Shown: positions 11,469 to 23,989 of the stretch, in pieces | Position numbering within the stretch: position 1 is the stretch's first letter | Layout of the letters: each line of letters begins with the position of its first letter | DNA from: Rhizophagus clarus | Taxonomy: Eukaryota; Glomeromycota; Glomeromycetes; Glomerales; Glomeraceae | Length of the DNA: 64,000 nucleotides | Direction of reading: 5' to 3' | Assembly (NCBI GenBank): GCA_015698045.1 | Contig: BLAL01000004.1 | Location: forward strand, 992,001 to 1,056,000 | Made by a program: the position numbers and the translations under genes | Notes under the pieces: model-generated | The model's input: only the letters and a program-made list of their open reading frames with translations | The model's database searches: none | Told to the model about the DNA's origin: nothing

Positions 11469-13270
11469 TATATAATGCTTATATAATTTCTTTCTTTAAT
11501 TATAGTAGTTGCAATACTATATAATACTTATAAAATTTCTTTCTTTAATTAATTAATTATATACCCTATAAGTTTTATGTCTCTAAACACTATCAGAGGT
11601 TGTGCTTTAGGGCTTTTCAGAATGTCAGCTAAGCTATTAAAATTTTGGTACCTTGCGCCAGAATTTTGGTATCCTTAATCTTTGTATACCCAGAAATTTT
11701 GGTACCCCAGAGGTGAGACTTTTTTTTTCGTATAACTTTTTGTCCCAGTATTTTGGTAAAGAATTGGCTTTAGAATGATTTCCTGTATATCAAGAAATTA
11801 TTGGTTTACTAGAATAGGTTCAATGGCCCTTTTGATTTACTTTTTATCATTCAAGATTTTGGTACCCTCCCTTTAGTCGTGGTACCAAAATTTGATCTTT
11901 GTTTACAACTATAAATCAGTTTTAGAATTAATTCTAAGATAACATAAAATCTGATATGCAAAATGGGCTTGCATTTACAGCCTGCGAGCATGCTCGGACA
12001 CTTCGGTCCTTGATGCTCTTGGCCTTTTCTAAACCCAAGCAATATAGCATACTTTTTTGTTATATTATTTGAGATTAAAATCAGGCCAACGCATTAACAA
12101 AGATGGTGATCTTCTTTAACTTGAAAACTAAAAAATTGGGTAAAAGGATATGTTAACAAAATTTATGCCCCAGCCTGATTTAAAACTTAAATTCAATATC
12201 GTATTTTGATATATTTCCTGATCTTGAAAATAAATTTGGGGTTAAAAAAAGATTACATAAATTTCGTATATTGGGAAATAAGCCAGTAAAGGCTTACACT
12301 AATTATACCTATACGGAAAACTTACCCCAGAACCCCCATTTTAGTCTATATACCTAATCTCTTTATAGTTTAGCACTTTAGCTATAATTGGCGCAAAAAT
12401 GTTAATTGACCAACATTATAAATGAATAAATAAACCATTTTTTACACTATATATCTATTAACAGAAGAAGCATCAATAGTAAAATTTATAAATTTTATAA
12501 AATTTTTTTATTTTTTTTAAACTTGTATTGCATTAATAAAAATTTGAATTTTTTTTATTAAAAATAAAGTAAAATTTATTTAAAAATTTGTATTCTATCA
12601 TATTTTTTTCGTGGAAATAAAAATATAGACTTACAAAATTGGAACTGATCAGCTGATGGAAAATCCTTCAACTTTATATACGTTTAGATTACCCTCTGTA
12701 TAAATAATTTGAATTATGCATAAATACAAAAGTAACGCATCATACTTTTTTTTGACAAAATGTGTACACAGCTATCTATACGTGTACTAAATATTGAATG
12801 AATTTTTTTCTGATCAGTTAAAGTAAAAATTATCCCGTTCTGCAGTATTTGCAGCCAATATTGTGTACAAAAAGGAATATAGAAGGAGGTTTCTTCAATA
12901 TCTAAAATTAAACAATTATTTCATTACAAGTCACAAATCAATACTCAAAAAGCTATGTATCATGATATAGTCATGGTAAATATCTTAGTATTGTATCATT
13001 TTAATATAAATTAATAAATTATAATAGTTGTACCATTTAGAATAGCCCGTATAAATAAAATTACAATTGTAAACCTCTCCTGCATCTCACCTATGATTTA
13101 TCAATAATCATACGACCAATCTTTTTCTTATTATGTTATTATAATATCTGCTTTTTTATCTTTATTTAAATTTTCTCATGTTTATTTAAATCTTATTTTT
13201 TAATAAATATCTAAAGATTACGTTTTTTTCAAATATTTATTTTTATCAATTTATTTTACATCCATTTAAT
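11469..13270. other. Gene-free AT-rich stretch with a TTTTGGTACC motif cluster
   Basis: No coding region could be supported. Between 11643 and 11890 the phrase ttttggtacc or a close variant occurs five times, and once inverted (ggtaccaaaa, 11880-11889). The remainder is AT-rich and shows no domain in any frame. Confidence 0.55.
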
Positions 13271-13686
13271 ATGAATAACCCAAATGAAACTGAAAACAAT
13301 CCAAATGAAACTGAAAACAATACAAATAATAATAATAATAGGAACAATGAAGCAGATTATGATATTATTAATGTTATGCCATTTAATACATTATTGGAAA
13401 TGCATATATCGCTTCAAAAAATCACTAATAATTTATCTACTTCACTTGTAAATGTTTCTACTTTGTTGGCGAATAATAATAATCTTTCTATGTCAATCAA
13501 TAATTTATCATAAGTATTAAAAAATAGTCCTCATATAACAGCATCAATATCAACACAATCGCCAACAATAACAACACTATCAATATTATCACTATCATCA
13601 TCATCACCATTACCATCTACAACAACATCATCATCACCATTACCATCTATAACAACAACAACAATAACAACAACAACAACAACATT

Positions 13687-13738
<52 letters not shown>

Positions 13739-14086
13739 ACATCAACTACATCATCAACATCAATATTATCAACATCATCAACATCAACAACGTCATTTCC
13801 ATCAACAATGTATTTCACTTCAAATAATGTTATGTTGTCTAAGGAGACCAATAATTGGCTAATACCTTACAAATCTTTTCGCTCAGCATGTTTCGTGTGG
13901 AGCTATTTTGGATATGAATACAAGAAATGCCCAAATATCAAAAAAACCCCAAATGATCTGTATTTGAATTTCTGGAAAAGTGGGCATGCAGCATCAAAAT
14001 GCCCAAATGATAAAATTGACCCCCTATTCTTAAAGGGATATATTTCACCAAATAAAATGATTGAAAAATATTTTGATCTTAAATAA
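13271..14086 (+). pseudogene. Decayed zinc-knuckle protein with Ser/Thr microsatellite tract
   Basis: Two ORFs at 13271-13513 and 13808-14086 lie in one frame, separated by a single TAA (13511) and an open low-complexity stretch: about 272 codons in all. The N-terminus is Asn-rich (NPNETENN duplicated), then a helical part, then a Ser/Thr tract encoded by (atc)n/(aac)n. The C-terminus carries two knuckle-like sites whose metal ligands are partly lost: C-x2-W-x4-Y-x4-C (second Cys to Trp, His to Tyr) and Y-x2-F-x4-H-x4-C (both first Cys replaced), the latter in FWKSGHAASKCPN. It probably once bound nucleic acid; now broken. Confidence 0.5.
13560..13800. repeat. Compound (atc)n/(aac)n microsatellite
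   Basis: Runs of atc/tca trinucleotides, including about 17 units near 13685-13740, mixed with aac units. Read in the plus frame it encodes Ser/Thr; the antisense poly-Asp ORF is a by-product. Confidence 0.95.
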
Positions 14087-15524
14087 AAATTTATTTTTTT
14101 TTATTTTTTTTTTATTTTGGTTTAATTTGTTTATCAAAACTGAGCACCAGAGGGTTAGGCTATTTTTTTTTTTTATTAAAGCCAAGCATCAGAGGGTTAA
14201 GGCTTATTAAAGAAGCTAAGCACCAGAGAGTTATAGCTTTTTTTACTAAGATTTTTTTATGATTTTACTAAGATTTTTAAGATTTTTTATGATTTTATTA
14301 AGATTTTATGATTAAAGTTTTTATGATTTTTTTATGATTTTTATTAAGATTTTAAGATTTTTATGATTTTTACTATTTTTATGATTTTTACTATGATTTT
14401 TACTATTTTTTTTTTTACCAATAAAAATTTGTTATGCTTAAAAAAATCAAAAAAATAAAATTACAATTGATTGCATAAGTTTATTAATCGATCAATACTC
14501 AGCTAGTAATATAAAACAATTGTTTTTATAGCATTTTTTTTTCAACACTTTTTTTAAAATATATATAATGGTATAAATGTTCAGTTGGTAGGCGCCAATT
14601 AGTTTGATCTTTATAAATATATTTTCAGAGTACTGTAACTACAAACATTTCTCTATTTATTTACCAGATTAACAATACAGTAATATAATAAAATTAATTT
14701 TTTTTTTAAAGAACGCATATTTACTTTATTTCATAATATTTTGTATATAACACAATGAAATTGATGATCACATGTTACGTAAAAATTTGTAATCAAATAT
14801 ATCAAGATAAAAGGAATATTTAAGCAAATAGTTACATAAAGCAGAAAAATTCAAATGAATTTAGGAATATAGGATTGGGATGAAGGTGGTGGATAGGGAG
14901 AATATCGTGGCCATAATCATGATGGAAGAGGATATCATGGTCGTGATGAAAAAGGAGAATGCGGTCTTGATGAAGAGGGATGATCATAATATGATCGTAA
15001 TGAAGTACTATATGGTGGTGGTGGTGATGGTGGTGCTGGTGGTATCTATACTAATGAAGTTTCTAAAAAATAAAAACTAATTAAATATTAAGTAATTCTA
15101 TATATAAAGAATTTATGTATATTACTTGATTTCTTCCAGAAATTATCTATAAACTCATAAAAATATTTTTTTCTACTCTTTGATAATTTTCCATTTTTCT
15201 CTCCTCTTACATACGCCCTCATTAACTAATCAAATAAAAAATGGAGAAGTCAAATTCCTAAAAATAATTATTTACATTATTCTGTAAATTTCTTACCTTA
15301 TTTTCCCTTACTAAATTTTGAAACTTTTCTTTACACTGTTCTGCAATGTAAGTACTTCTGAAATTACTATTAATTTTCGCTGCTACACTCATCCAAAATG
15401 ATACTTCTTTCTTGAATTAATAATCTAATCTCAGGGTCATTCCACATTTTAGATAAATTGTAGAATTTTTATATAAATAAATTAATAAAATTTTACATAA
15501 ATAAAGTATTTTTATAAATTAAAA
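14087..15524. other. Low-complexity, gene-poor stretch
   Basis: At 14136-14240 there are three diverged copies of a unit around aagcaccagagggtta. From 14240 to 14420 the sequence is built from variants of tttttatgattttactaag. At 14874-15065 a GGT/GAT-rich segment could be the relic of a glycine-rich protein, but stops interrupt it. No gene is supported. Confidence 0.5.
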
Positions 15525-15945
15525 AAAAAATTAATCCAAAAAAGTAAAAGCACATTAACTGAAAAAAAAATAATACCGTTACTCATTAACAAAAAAAATA
15601 AATTAATCTGAGAAAGTAAAACCATCAATCATTATAAAAAAAATAATACCATTACTCATTAATAAAAAAAAATAAATTAATCCAAGAAAGTAAAAGCACA
15701 TTAACTGAAAAAGAAATAATACTATTACTCATTATAAAAAAAAAAAAATTAATCCAAGAAAGTAAAAACACATTAACTGAAAAAAAAATAATACCATTAC
15801 TCATTAACAAAAAAAATAAATTAATCTGAGAAAGTAAAACCATCACTCATTATAAAAAAAAATAATACCATTACTTATTAATAAAAAAAAATTTAATTTG
15901 AAAAAAGTAAAAATAATATTATACAGAAAAAAATTATCTGAAAAA
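15525..15945. repeat. A-rich tandem repeat
   Basis: Repeats of a unit containing attaatccaagaaagtaaa, cacattaactgaaaaa and ataccattactcatta, in about six copies with alternating variants (agcacattaac or accatcactc). The minus-strand ORF inside is repeat-derived. Confidence 0.85.
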
Positions 15946-16584
15946 AAATACATGGTTATGCCACGGTTAAATAATACTAGACGAATATTAATAAACATGG
16001 TTCTGCTATAATAAGATATGGTTGAGTCACGATTAAATAATAATAAATGAATATTAATAAATGTGGCAGTGGCACAGTTGAGTTGCAGTTATATTAAATA
16101 AATATTAGTAAACGCGCGAATTTTATTATAATTTAAAATAAATACATTGAGTTACTACTAATATTAACTAAACCTTATAAAATATCCTTCCTAAATTACA
16201 TATGATACTCAATATAAGTGAAGAGAATGTAGTATTGGAAGCTTGATGATACCTTCTTACCTACAATAAACTGCATATAGCCAGAGAAAGGTTAGTGAGG
16301 TTGAAACATACCAATTTTCTTAAATCTTGACTAAAATACTATAATAGCATAGTTATTGGAAAGTGTCTTTAAATATAGGTAAAGAAATTTACGTTGCAGT
16401 TTAAAATGCTTAAAAAGTTCTGGGAAAGAAGTTTAGATGATTCATCACTTTAAATAGTTTGTGACCACAAATAATAAATGGGTAAACAGCGCATATATTA
16501 TTACTTTTTAGGAATAAATACATTTGCAATTCACAATTAAAGTATAATAGCATATACTGGATCACCATCATACCACTAAAATTT

Positions 16585-17310
16585 GAACGCATATTTTCAA
16601 ATTGTACAATAATCGCACAATTTTTATATCCTAAACTTTTTTATTGCACATAAATTGAACGTTTTCTGTATACCTAATTTAAGTTTTATTTTCAATTGTA
16701 CAAACCTTGCACACTTTTAATACACTATAAAATCGCCATGGCTATTTTTGTCCAAAAAACTGTAAAAGTTGTATGAACTTGAACAAATATTGCACAAATA
16801 TTGGATGATCATAGCTAGAGATTTAATAATAAGCGAAAATTTTATTAAAAATCTTTAAATTTCGTATAATAATATTTTTGTCTTTAAATTGTAAAAATGG
16901 TCTGATGTAATTGCGCTTGAGATCATGTTTATTTTAAATTGTCATCTTTATTCACAACTCATAATTAAGACTAGTACAATGCCATCTAAAACTGCATAAT
17001 TATTTTACATTTTTGTTTATTGTACAATTGTACAAAAATTGAACGCTTTCTGTATCCTAAATTTAAGTTTATTTTTAAAATTGTATAATAATTGCACACA
17101 TTTTATATCATAAAAATTTTATTGTACATAAATTGAATGATTTCTGTACGTTAAATTTTTAATTGTACAAAAATCGCACACATTTAATACGCTATAAAAG
17201 TCTGAATGGCTATTTTTATTCAAAAAACTGCAAAAACTGGAAGATTTCCACATGGACTTGAACAAATATTGCACAATTATTGTATGATCTTTTTTCATAG
17301 GGAATTAATA
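16585..17310. repeat. Two diverged direct repeats of about 270 nt
   Basis: The segment 16585-16850 recurs at about 17025-17310. Shared landmarks in the same order are aattgaacg(t/c)tttctgtat, ttaatac(a/g)ctataaaa, tggctattttt(g/a)t, aaaaaactg(t/c)aaaa and acttgaacaaatattgcacaa. It is rich in ttgtacaa/ttgcacaa. No coding potential seen. Confidence 0.7.
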
Positions 17311-18988
17311 AATAATTCAAGGATATTCTCCTCAATAAAATTATATCCAAAGGAGTTGAAGAATTGGCTATCTATAATTTAAATAAACAAATATTTAATC
17401 ATTGATTTATTAAAAAAAAGTTTTTTTCAAAAAAAAAAAAGAAATGTTTTATTAAAAAAGATATCAAATCCCACCACTTCAGACCCATCTAAAAGCAAGT
17501 TCTGAGTTCCAATGCTCTTGACTATCTAAAAAAAGAAGAAGTGAAACATTAGAAACATTTTACTAAAAGAATTAATTGGGAGTCATATTAATAAAATTCC
17601 CACCAAACTTCTGATACATTGTCCAAAAAAATAAATAGTTTAACATATTTGTGAGATCTTCTACTCCATAATGATCATAAGCCAATTTATTTTCTGTACT
17701 GTTTTTTGAAGGGCATCAATTGTTTTGTTTATGTTTAAGTACCACTGTCTACAAAAAGAAAAAAAAAATGAGATATTAGAAATGTTTCATTAGAATAATT
17801 ATTTATTTAAAGAAAATCCCACCAAATTTCCATGTATATATACTCCAAAAAATAAGCATTTTAAAAAAAAATAAATGAACCCTTTATAGCAATAGTTTGT
17901 TATAATAAATTAAAAAGAAGCTATATTCAAGATCTGAAATTCACATTTTGAAAAGCTGTCTAAATAGGAATGAATATGAAAAAGATGGTAAGGACTAGAA
18001 AGGAAAAGAAGAGGAAATGAAAAATAGGAAAGAAATAAGAAATGAGAAGAAAAGTTTAAAAAAAAAGCTTAAGCTTTAATGGTAAATAGTCAAATTGCAG
18101 ATCATTATACTTTGTAATTCTATTACTATGTCATACTGGTTTGATATTATTATCTTTATTTTTAGTTTTCATATTAAAGTATGGTTCATTATTAGAAAAA
18201 AAAGAAATAAGTAGCTTACTAAAGTTTAAATCATGATTTAAATATATTTAGTATATCGTGATGACCATGTGATTAAAAATAATATGATTATCAAAGTTTC
18301 AAATAACTTTTTAATAATAGAACTATTTGTGAAAAGCAGCTTATTACAGATTCAGTTACAGTAATTATATAAAATCAAAAATTCATTTACTGAAAATATT
18401 TGAATCTTAACCATTTAAAGAGAGAAACAGATACAAGAAAATTAAATATTACTAATTCTTTTGATATTATAATTTTGGTCATGGTGATGATAATAGTAAA
18501 GTAAAAAGTCATTTTTATTTTTATAAATTCAGTTATACTAATATAATATACTATTATATGTTAGATTTTCACTGCTGAATTATTTAATAAATAGTCAAAA
18601 TTCAATTCGTATTTTAGTTTGTAAGTTTCTTTTTTTAATAAGTGGTTAAATTAGTAGTAGTAACACTTTATTAAAAAAAAGGTAAAGAATAAAAACTTTA
18701 TACATAGTGCTTTTAACTTCAGCAATGATATATAACATTCTCTTTAAAATTTTAATCAACTCGGAAGTTCTACAGATAAATTCTACATATTTCGTAAATA
18801 AAATCCACATATTTTGCTAAAGAATTCCACAAATTTCCAATGAGATTTTACACTAAACAGAAATCTACACAATTCTCAAATAAAATACATAGATATATGT
18901 AGAAACATGTTCACATGATCTGATGCATGGTTTCCAAACTAATCTATGTGGAATTATGTGGACCAATCTACCTAAAAATTTCCTGATG
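17302..18988 (+). repeat. Left arm of giant imperfect palindrome
   Basis: About 1.69 kb that reappears as reverse complement at 19586-22309. Landmarks that pair include the outer end (aattaataaataattcaagg with 22309-22290), the element around 17460-17530, the ctgtctac phrase near 17750, and the inner end (tttcctgatg with catcaggaaa at 19586). Divergence is moderate, with scattered substitutions and small indels. No ORF of note. Confidence 0.85.
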
Positions 18989-19369
18989 CAGACGATTACT
19001 CTAGGAGGTATTTTATCACCTTTTGATAGTCACTCCCCTTAAAGATAAAGATCAGAAAAAGCTTAGTTCCATCTATAAAAGAAAGAATGTTGAGTAAAAT
19101 TAAAAAAATGTAATCAAAAATCAAAAATATCTTTGAATATTGTTAAAATCAAAATATTCTGAAAATTGATTAGTTGAGTGTTAAAAAAAAAAAAAATAAT
19201 AAACTAAAATAAAAAAATCAGACCCTCAGAAGTTTATAAACAATCTGAAACTATAAACCTAAACCCCTAAAATATCATAACTATTAAACCTAAAAATTGT
19301 AACCACTTAAAAAACTTAATTGTGACACTTGAAAATTGGAATCATGAAAAAGAAGATTGTCCTACCCGC

Positions 19370-19590
19370 AGCAACGTCAAAACCACCATAAATCAGTTTT
19401 TGTTATTGCCAGTGCTATGAATCTGAAGTTTTCTTCTTTTTTGGTTAACAGTAAAATTACCTGCCATATTGAACCACACTGGTGTTTCATCCATGTTGAA
19501 GATATTGCATAAATCAAAAGATTTTTTGGTTCTCTGGCAGATAATAAATTGATGAAATTTAGCTAAAAACTCTTCTGTATAACTTCATCA
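19370..19590 (-). pseudogene. pogo/Tigger-type transposase fragment (DDE_1)
   Basis: Reading the minus strand in the palindrome loop gives a fragment with NMDETPVWFNMAGNF, the first catalytic Asp context of DDE_1 (pogo/Tigger) transposases. It is preceded by a helical segment (EEFLAKFHQFIICQR) and followed by RRKLQIHSTGNNKN, a TGA and MVVLT. The TGA stands where the family usually has Arg, fitting CGA to TGA; the frame is lost soon after. Only about 70 codons survive. It suggests that the palindrome is a derivative of a Tc1/mariner-superfamily element with very long inverted arms. Confidence 0.7.
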
Positions 19591-20390
19591 GGAAACTTTT
19601 AGGTAGATCAGTCCACATAATTCCACATAGATTAGTTTGGAAACCTGTGGAATTCTATGCATTGGATCATGTGAACATGTTTCTACATATATCTATGTAT
19701 TTTATTCGAGAATTGTGTAAATTTCCATTTAGTGTAAAATCTCATTGGAAATTTGTGTAATTCTTTAATGAAATATGTGGATTTCATTTACAAAATATGT
19801 AGAATTTATCTGTGGAACTCCCAAGTTGATTAAAATTTTAAAGAAAATGTTATATATTATTACTGAAGTTAAAAGCACTATGTATAAAGTGTTTATTCTT
19901 TACTTTCAGTTTTTTTAATAAAGTGCTACTACTACTAATTTAATCACTTATTAAAAAAAGAAGCTTACAAACTGAAATACAAATTGAATTTTAACTATTT
20001 ATTAAATAATTGACGAATATCATCAGCAGTAAAAATCTAACTTATAATAATATATTATATTAGCATATCTGAATTTATAATATAAAATTAGAGAAATAAA
20101 AATGACTTTTTACTTTACTATTATCATCATCATGACCAAAACTATAATGTCAAAAGAATTGGTAATGTATAATTTTCTTGTATCCGTTTCTCTCTTTAAA
20201 TGGTTGGGATTCAAATATTTTCAGTGAATGAATTTTTGATTTTATATGATTATTGTAACTGAATCTATAATAAACAAATAGTTCTATTATTTGTATTAAA
20301 AAGTTATATTAAAAATTTACGTACTTGTATGTGTGGAACTTTGATAATCATATTATTTTTAATCACATGATCATTATGATTTACTAAATA

Positions 20391-20545
20391 TGGGGTCATT
20401 GCAATAGAAAGGTACGAAACTCAAAAAAATTTTAAATTTACTTTATATACTAATTATGTTTTTTATACTAAAATAAGTGTAAATTTAATATTAATTAAAT
20501 TTTTATTTTTTTTGAGTTTCGTACCTTTCTATTGCAAAGACCCCA
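20391..20545. mobile_element. 155-bp MITE with about 38-bp TIRs
   Basis: Ends are tggggtcattgcaatagaaa and its near-perfect inverted copy; the inverted match covers about 38 nt, with one or two mismatches, and continues to gtacgaaactcaaaaaaa. The interior is AT-rich with no ORF. The left palindrome arm (near 18240) keeps the unoccupied site: flanks aaata/tatattt on the right arm collapse to aaatatattt there. This supports a TA duplication, or ATAT if the element starts at GGGG. TA and a small TIR element fit Tc1/mariner-type mobilisation. Confidence 0.85.
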
Positions 20546-20897
20546 TATATTTAAATCATGATTTAAGCTACTTTAAACTCTCTGATATTCTTGATTTCTT
20601 TTTTTTTTTCTAATAATGAACCATACTTTAATATGAAAACTAAAAATAAAAATAAACAAAGTATAATGATTTGCAATTTGACCATTTACCGTTAAAGCTT
20701 AAGCTTATTTTTTTAAACTTTTCTTCTCATTTCTCTTTTCTTCTCTATCTTTCATTTCCTCTTCTTTTCCTTTCTAGTCCTTACCATCTTTCTCATATTC
20801 CTATTTAGACAGCTTTTTGAAATGTGAATTTCAGATCTTGAGTATATCCTCTTTTTAATTTATTATAACTGTTGCTAAGGGTTTGTTTATTTTTTTT

Positions 20898-21787
20898 AGA
20901 CGCTGTGGAGGAAAGAAACCATCCTATCAGTATAACAATACTGTGCCACGCTGGTTCTCCACACTAAAACTTTTACTATGCTTGGTTTAGATTTTCCTTT
21001 CTCTTAACATTCTAACATTTTATTTGATTAACGCTTCTCTCAATTACCCTTTACTTATTATGAAGGTTTCTGCTAACCTACAACACTTAAACTTTCATTT
21101 TGAGAGAGCTTCCACCATAACTTTCACATTACTTTAATTTTTAAACAAGCATAACTTCATTCTTGTTTTGACATATATTATTTTATTTCATTTAATAAAT
21201 ATTATTTCATCCTAAGTGAACAATAGGCAAACTTGAAGTTACTTTTAAAAATAATCTTTATTTTTCTGAAATTTTTGAGATTGAAATCTGAAGGTTTTTC
21301 TTCATTTACAAAGGTATATTTATAAAATTAATTCCTATCTAATCCTACTTTTCCTTCTTTCCGTTCCCCCTATTACATCATTCAGAAAAATCTGGAATGT
21401 TTGGCATTGTTTGGCATTACATTATTTAGAAAGATCTGGAATGTTTGGCATTGCTTGGCATTACATCATTCCTTCTTTTCCTACTATTCCTTTGACTAAG
21501 TTCCTATAAGAAATTATTCTCACTATATTTCTAATACTATCTTTTCCTAATCTAAAAATAAGCGAAATAAAAATAAAATCTAAGCTAAAAATAAAATTTA
21601 AACTAAAACAAATCCTAAAATAACTTGTATTACTGTGATTTATATTAAGTAATCTCTCTATCTACTTGTGTTCAGTTATTGTTTTTCTATCGGGTAATAA
21701 TTTATCTGTTTGTTTCATATAATCTTTCTATTTACTGACTATATTACCATTTAATTATCTTTGTTACTGTGATTTTCATGCTATAAC
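20898..21787. mobile_element. About 890-bp insertion in the right palindrome arm
   Basis: This segment has no counterpart in the left arm: flanks ...tttatttttttt and gcttatttttt are adjacent there (about 17860). It starts near tagacgctgtggagg and contains a tandem duplication of about 48 nt around tctggaatgtttggcatt (21378-21475). No ORF was recognised. It could be a solo LTR or another non-autonomous insertion; equally the left arm may have deleted it. Confidence 0.45.
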
Positions 21788-22309
21788 GCTTATTTTTTGG
21801 GATATGTATACATGAAAAATTCGGTGGGATTTTCTTTAAATAAATAATTATTCTAACAAACATTTCTAATTTCTCATTTTTTTTCTTTTTTGTAGACAGC
21901 GGTACTTAAACATGGACAAAACAATTGATGCCCTTCAAAAAGCAGTATAGAAGATGTCACAAATATGTTGAACTATTTATCTTTTTGGACAATGCATCAG
22001 AAACTTGGTGGGGATTTTATTAGTATGACTCCCAATTAATTATTTTAGTGAAATGTTTCTAATGTTTCACTTCTTTCTTTTTAGATAGTCTGAAGCATTG
22101 GAACTCTGAACTTAGCTTTTGATGAGTCTGCAGTGGTGGGTTTTGATATCTTTTTTAATGAACCATTTTTTTTTTTTTTTTTGAAAAATCTTGTTTTTTT
22201 AATGAATCAATGATTAAATATTCATTTATTTAAATTATAGATAGCCAATTTTTCAACTCCTTTGAATATAATTTTGTTGAGGAAATATCCTTGAATTATT
22301 TATTAATTT

Positions 22310-23989
22310 CTTTCATCCAATTATTGTTTCTTTTTTCTTTTTTTTTAGACGGTTTTGTTCCTCAACTCTTTGGATGCAAAATCTTGTAAAACATTCTTTT
22401 AATGAAATATCTTAGACACTAAGACTTTGGATAGATGAAAGCTTTGATAGGTTTAGGTCAGCAGTTTCTTTTTTTATTTTTTTTTTAACAAACTGTTTTT
22501 AACAGTTTGATTTTTTTTATTTTTGTAGAAAGGCTTGTTCATTTGAGTATAAACATGTAGAAATTGAGCGAAAGTAAACTCTTTTTTTCAGTCGTTCATA
22601 TTTTCAAAAATTTTAATTGTTTTAAATGTTATTTATTTTTATAGGAATTCTTTACAATAGTTTTCTTGTGGAAATACAAGTATATAAGTAGATATTAAAA
22701 TTTTTAATTATTTATTCTTTTTTTTTGTCTTTGGTTCTAATCTCAGTTTTTTATAATTCATCTTCATCTTAGTCTTCGGATACATGTAAAATTATGGAAA
22801 AATAAATATTCCGGATTGCAAACTTCAAAAATGGTGAGCTTCACATTATAAAACCTTAAGTTATTTTATTTTTTATAAGAAATATTAATACTGTATATCT
22901 ATTTTTTTTGCAGATTTAAATGTTTCAGTTTGGAACTTCAAAATGAAACAGTAAGTTTTGCGTAAATTGGTACATAAAATAATTTTTCTTTTAAATTTTT
23001 CTTTTTTCATAGAAAAGTTTTCTTTTGTTCTCTTGTGGGTACTTTCGGGTTCTGTTTTATATTGGATACTGGTTACACAGTTAAGTTTCAAAGTTTAATT
23101 CTGAAACTTTGATTAAAATAACAGGTGGTTTTGAAATTTAACTTTGAAACTTCTATTTATTTTTTTTTTTAGGTCTCGGTAAGATGGATATAATTTGAGA
23201 AACGTTCTAAATGTAATGAAAAGTGTTTAATAGGATAATTAGAGTGAACTCTTATATCTGAAAAATATTATAATGTGTATTAATAGATTAGTTAAAGTTT
23301 AATATATAGTGTTTTAATTATTCATTACATCGTATTTTATTGTAAAATTGAAGAAATGCATACTTACGAATAAATAATATTATAAAATAATACTTGAAAC
23401 AATGTAGTATTTTATATAATTTTTTCATGATTTTTCTATGATTTTCTGACAGGAAAAACTAAGTGGAGCAATCTTGAACTCTCTGGATCCACTCCACGTG
23501 TTCTGTTACAGGTATTCAGAAAATATTAGTTCCATTTGGATTTTCCATGATGGTTCCACGTAGAATTCTCAGTAGATTTTAACCGGTAAAAACTTCCTGA
23601 TGTTGGTAACTTCTGGAAAATCTTTGTGCACTGCCTTCAGGATAGTTTATCTCTTTTCATGAAACAAGATATCTATTGAGGTGATATTTTAAAATCCTTT
23701 ACCAAATCACCATATAAAATTATCATCCCAGGCTCCTTTAGAATTTCTTGCAAATTCATAAGATCACATAAGTAACAGCTAATCCTTGTTTCTTTGTTCA
23801 ATAGGCCAAGTATATAGCTTCTCTTTAGCCTCAGGATAAAAGCTTTTTGATCTGAGCCAGTTTATTTACTGTCTTGATTAATTTCAGTATCCCAACTTTT
23901 GCCATACTGGAGTTAATCTGGAAGTGTCTTACTGCTTTATTTTATCTGTGTTCCTTAGCGTAAGTGATGACCTGCCTTATAAAAATAAA
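22310..23989. other. Gene-poor stretch with regularly spaced T-tract/AG sites
   Basis: No continuous ORF was supported. Acceptor-like T-tracts ending in AG recur at about 22350, 22525, 22640, 22912, 23008 and 23172; one is followed after about 37 nt by a good donor (acagtaagtt, about 22948). This could be a decayed multi-exon gene, but no protein domain is visible. Confidence 0.3.

Larger units (their letters stand above)
19586..22309 (-). repeat. Right arm of giant imperfect palindrome
   Basis: Reverse-complement partner of 17302-18988, but about 1 kb longer. The excess is explained by two insertions: a 155-bp MITE (20391-20545) and an extra segment of about 890 bp (about 20898-21787). The remaining sequence pairs along the whole arm. 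Confidence 0.85.

Noticed and set aside
13531..13851. Poly-Asp/Val ORF on the minus strand
   Set aside because: Antisense reading of the (atc)n/(aac)n microsatellite.
14880..15080. Met/Val-rich ORF
   Set aside because: Another frame of the same DNA reads as a Gly-rich relic with stops; neither is convincing.
15652..15846. Minus-strand hydrophobic ORF
   Set aside because: Lies wholly in the A-rich tandem repeat.
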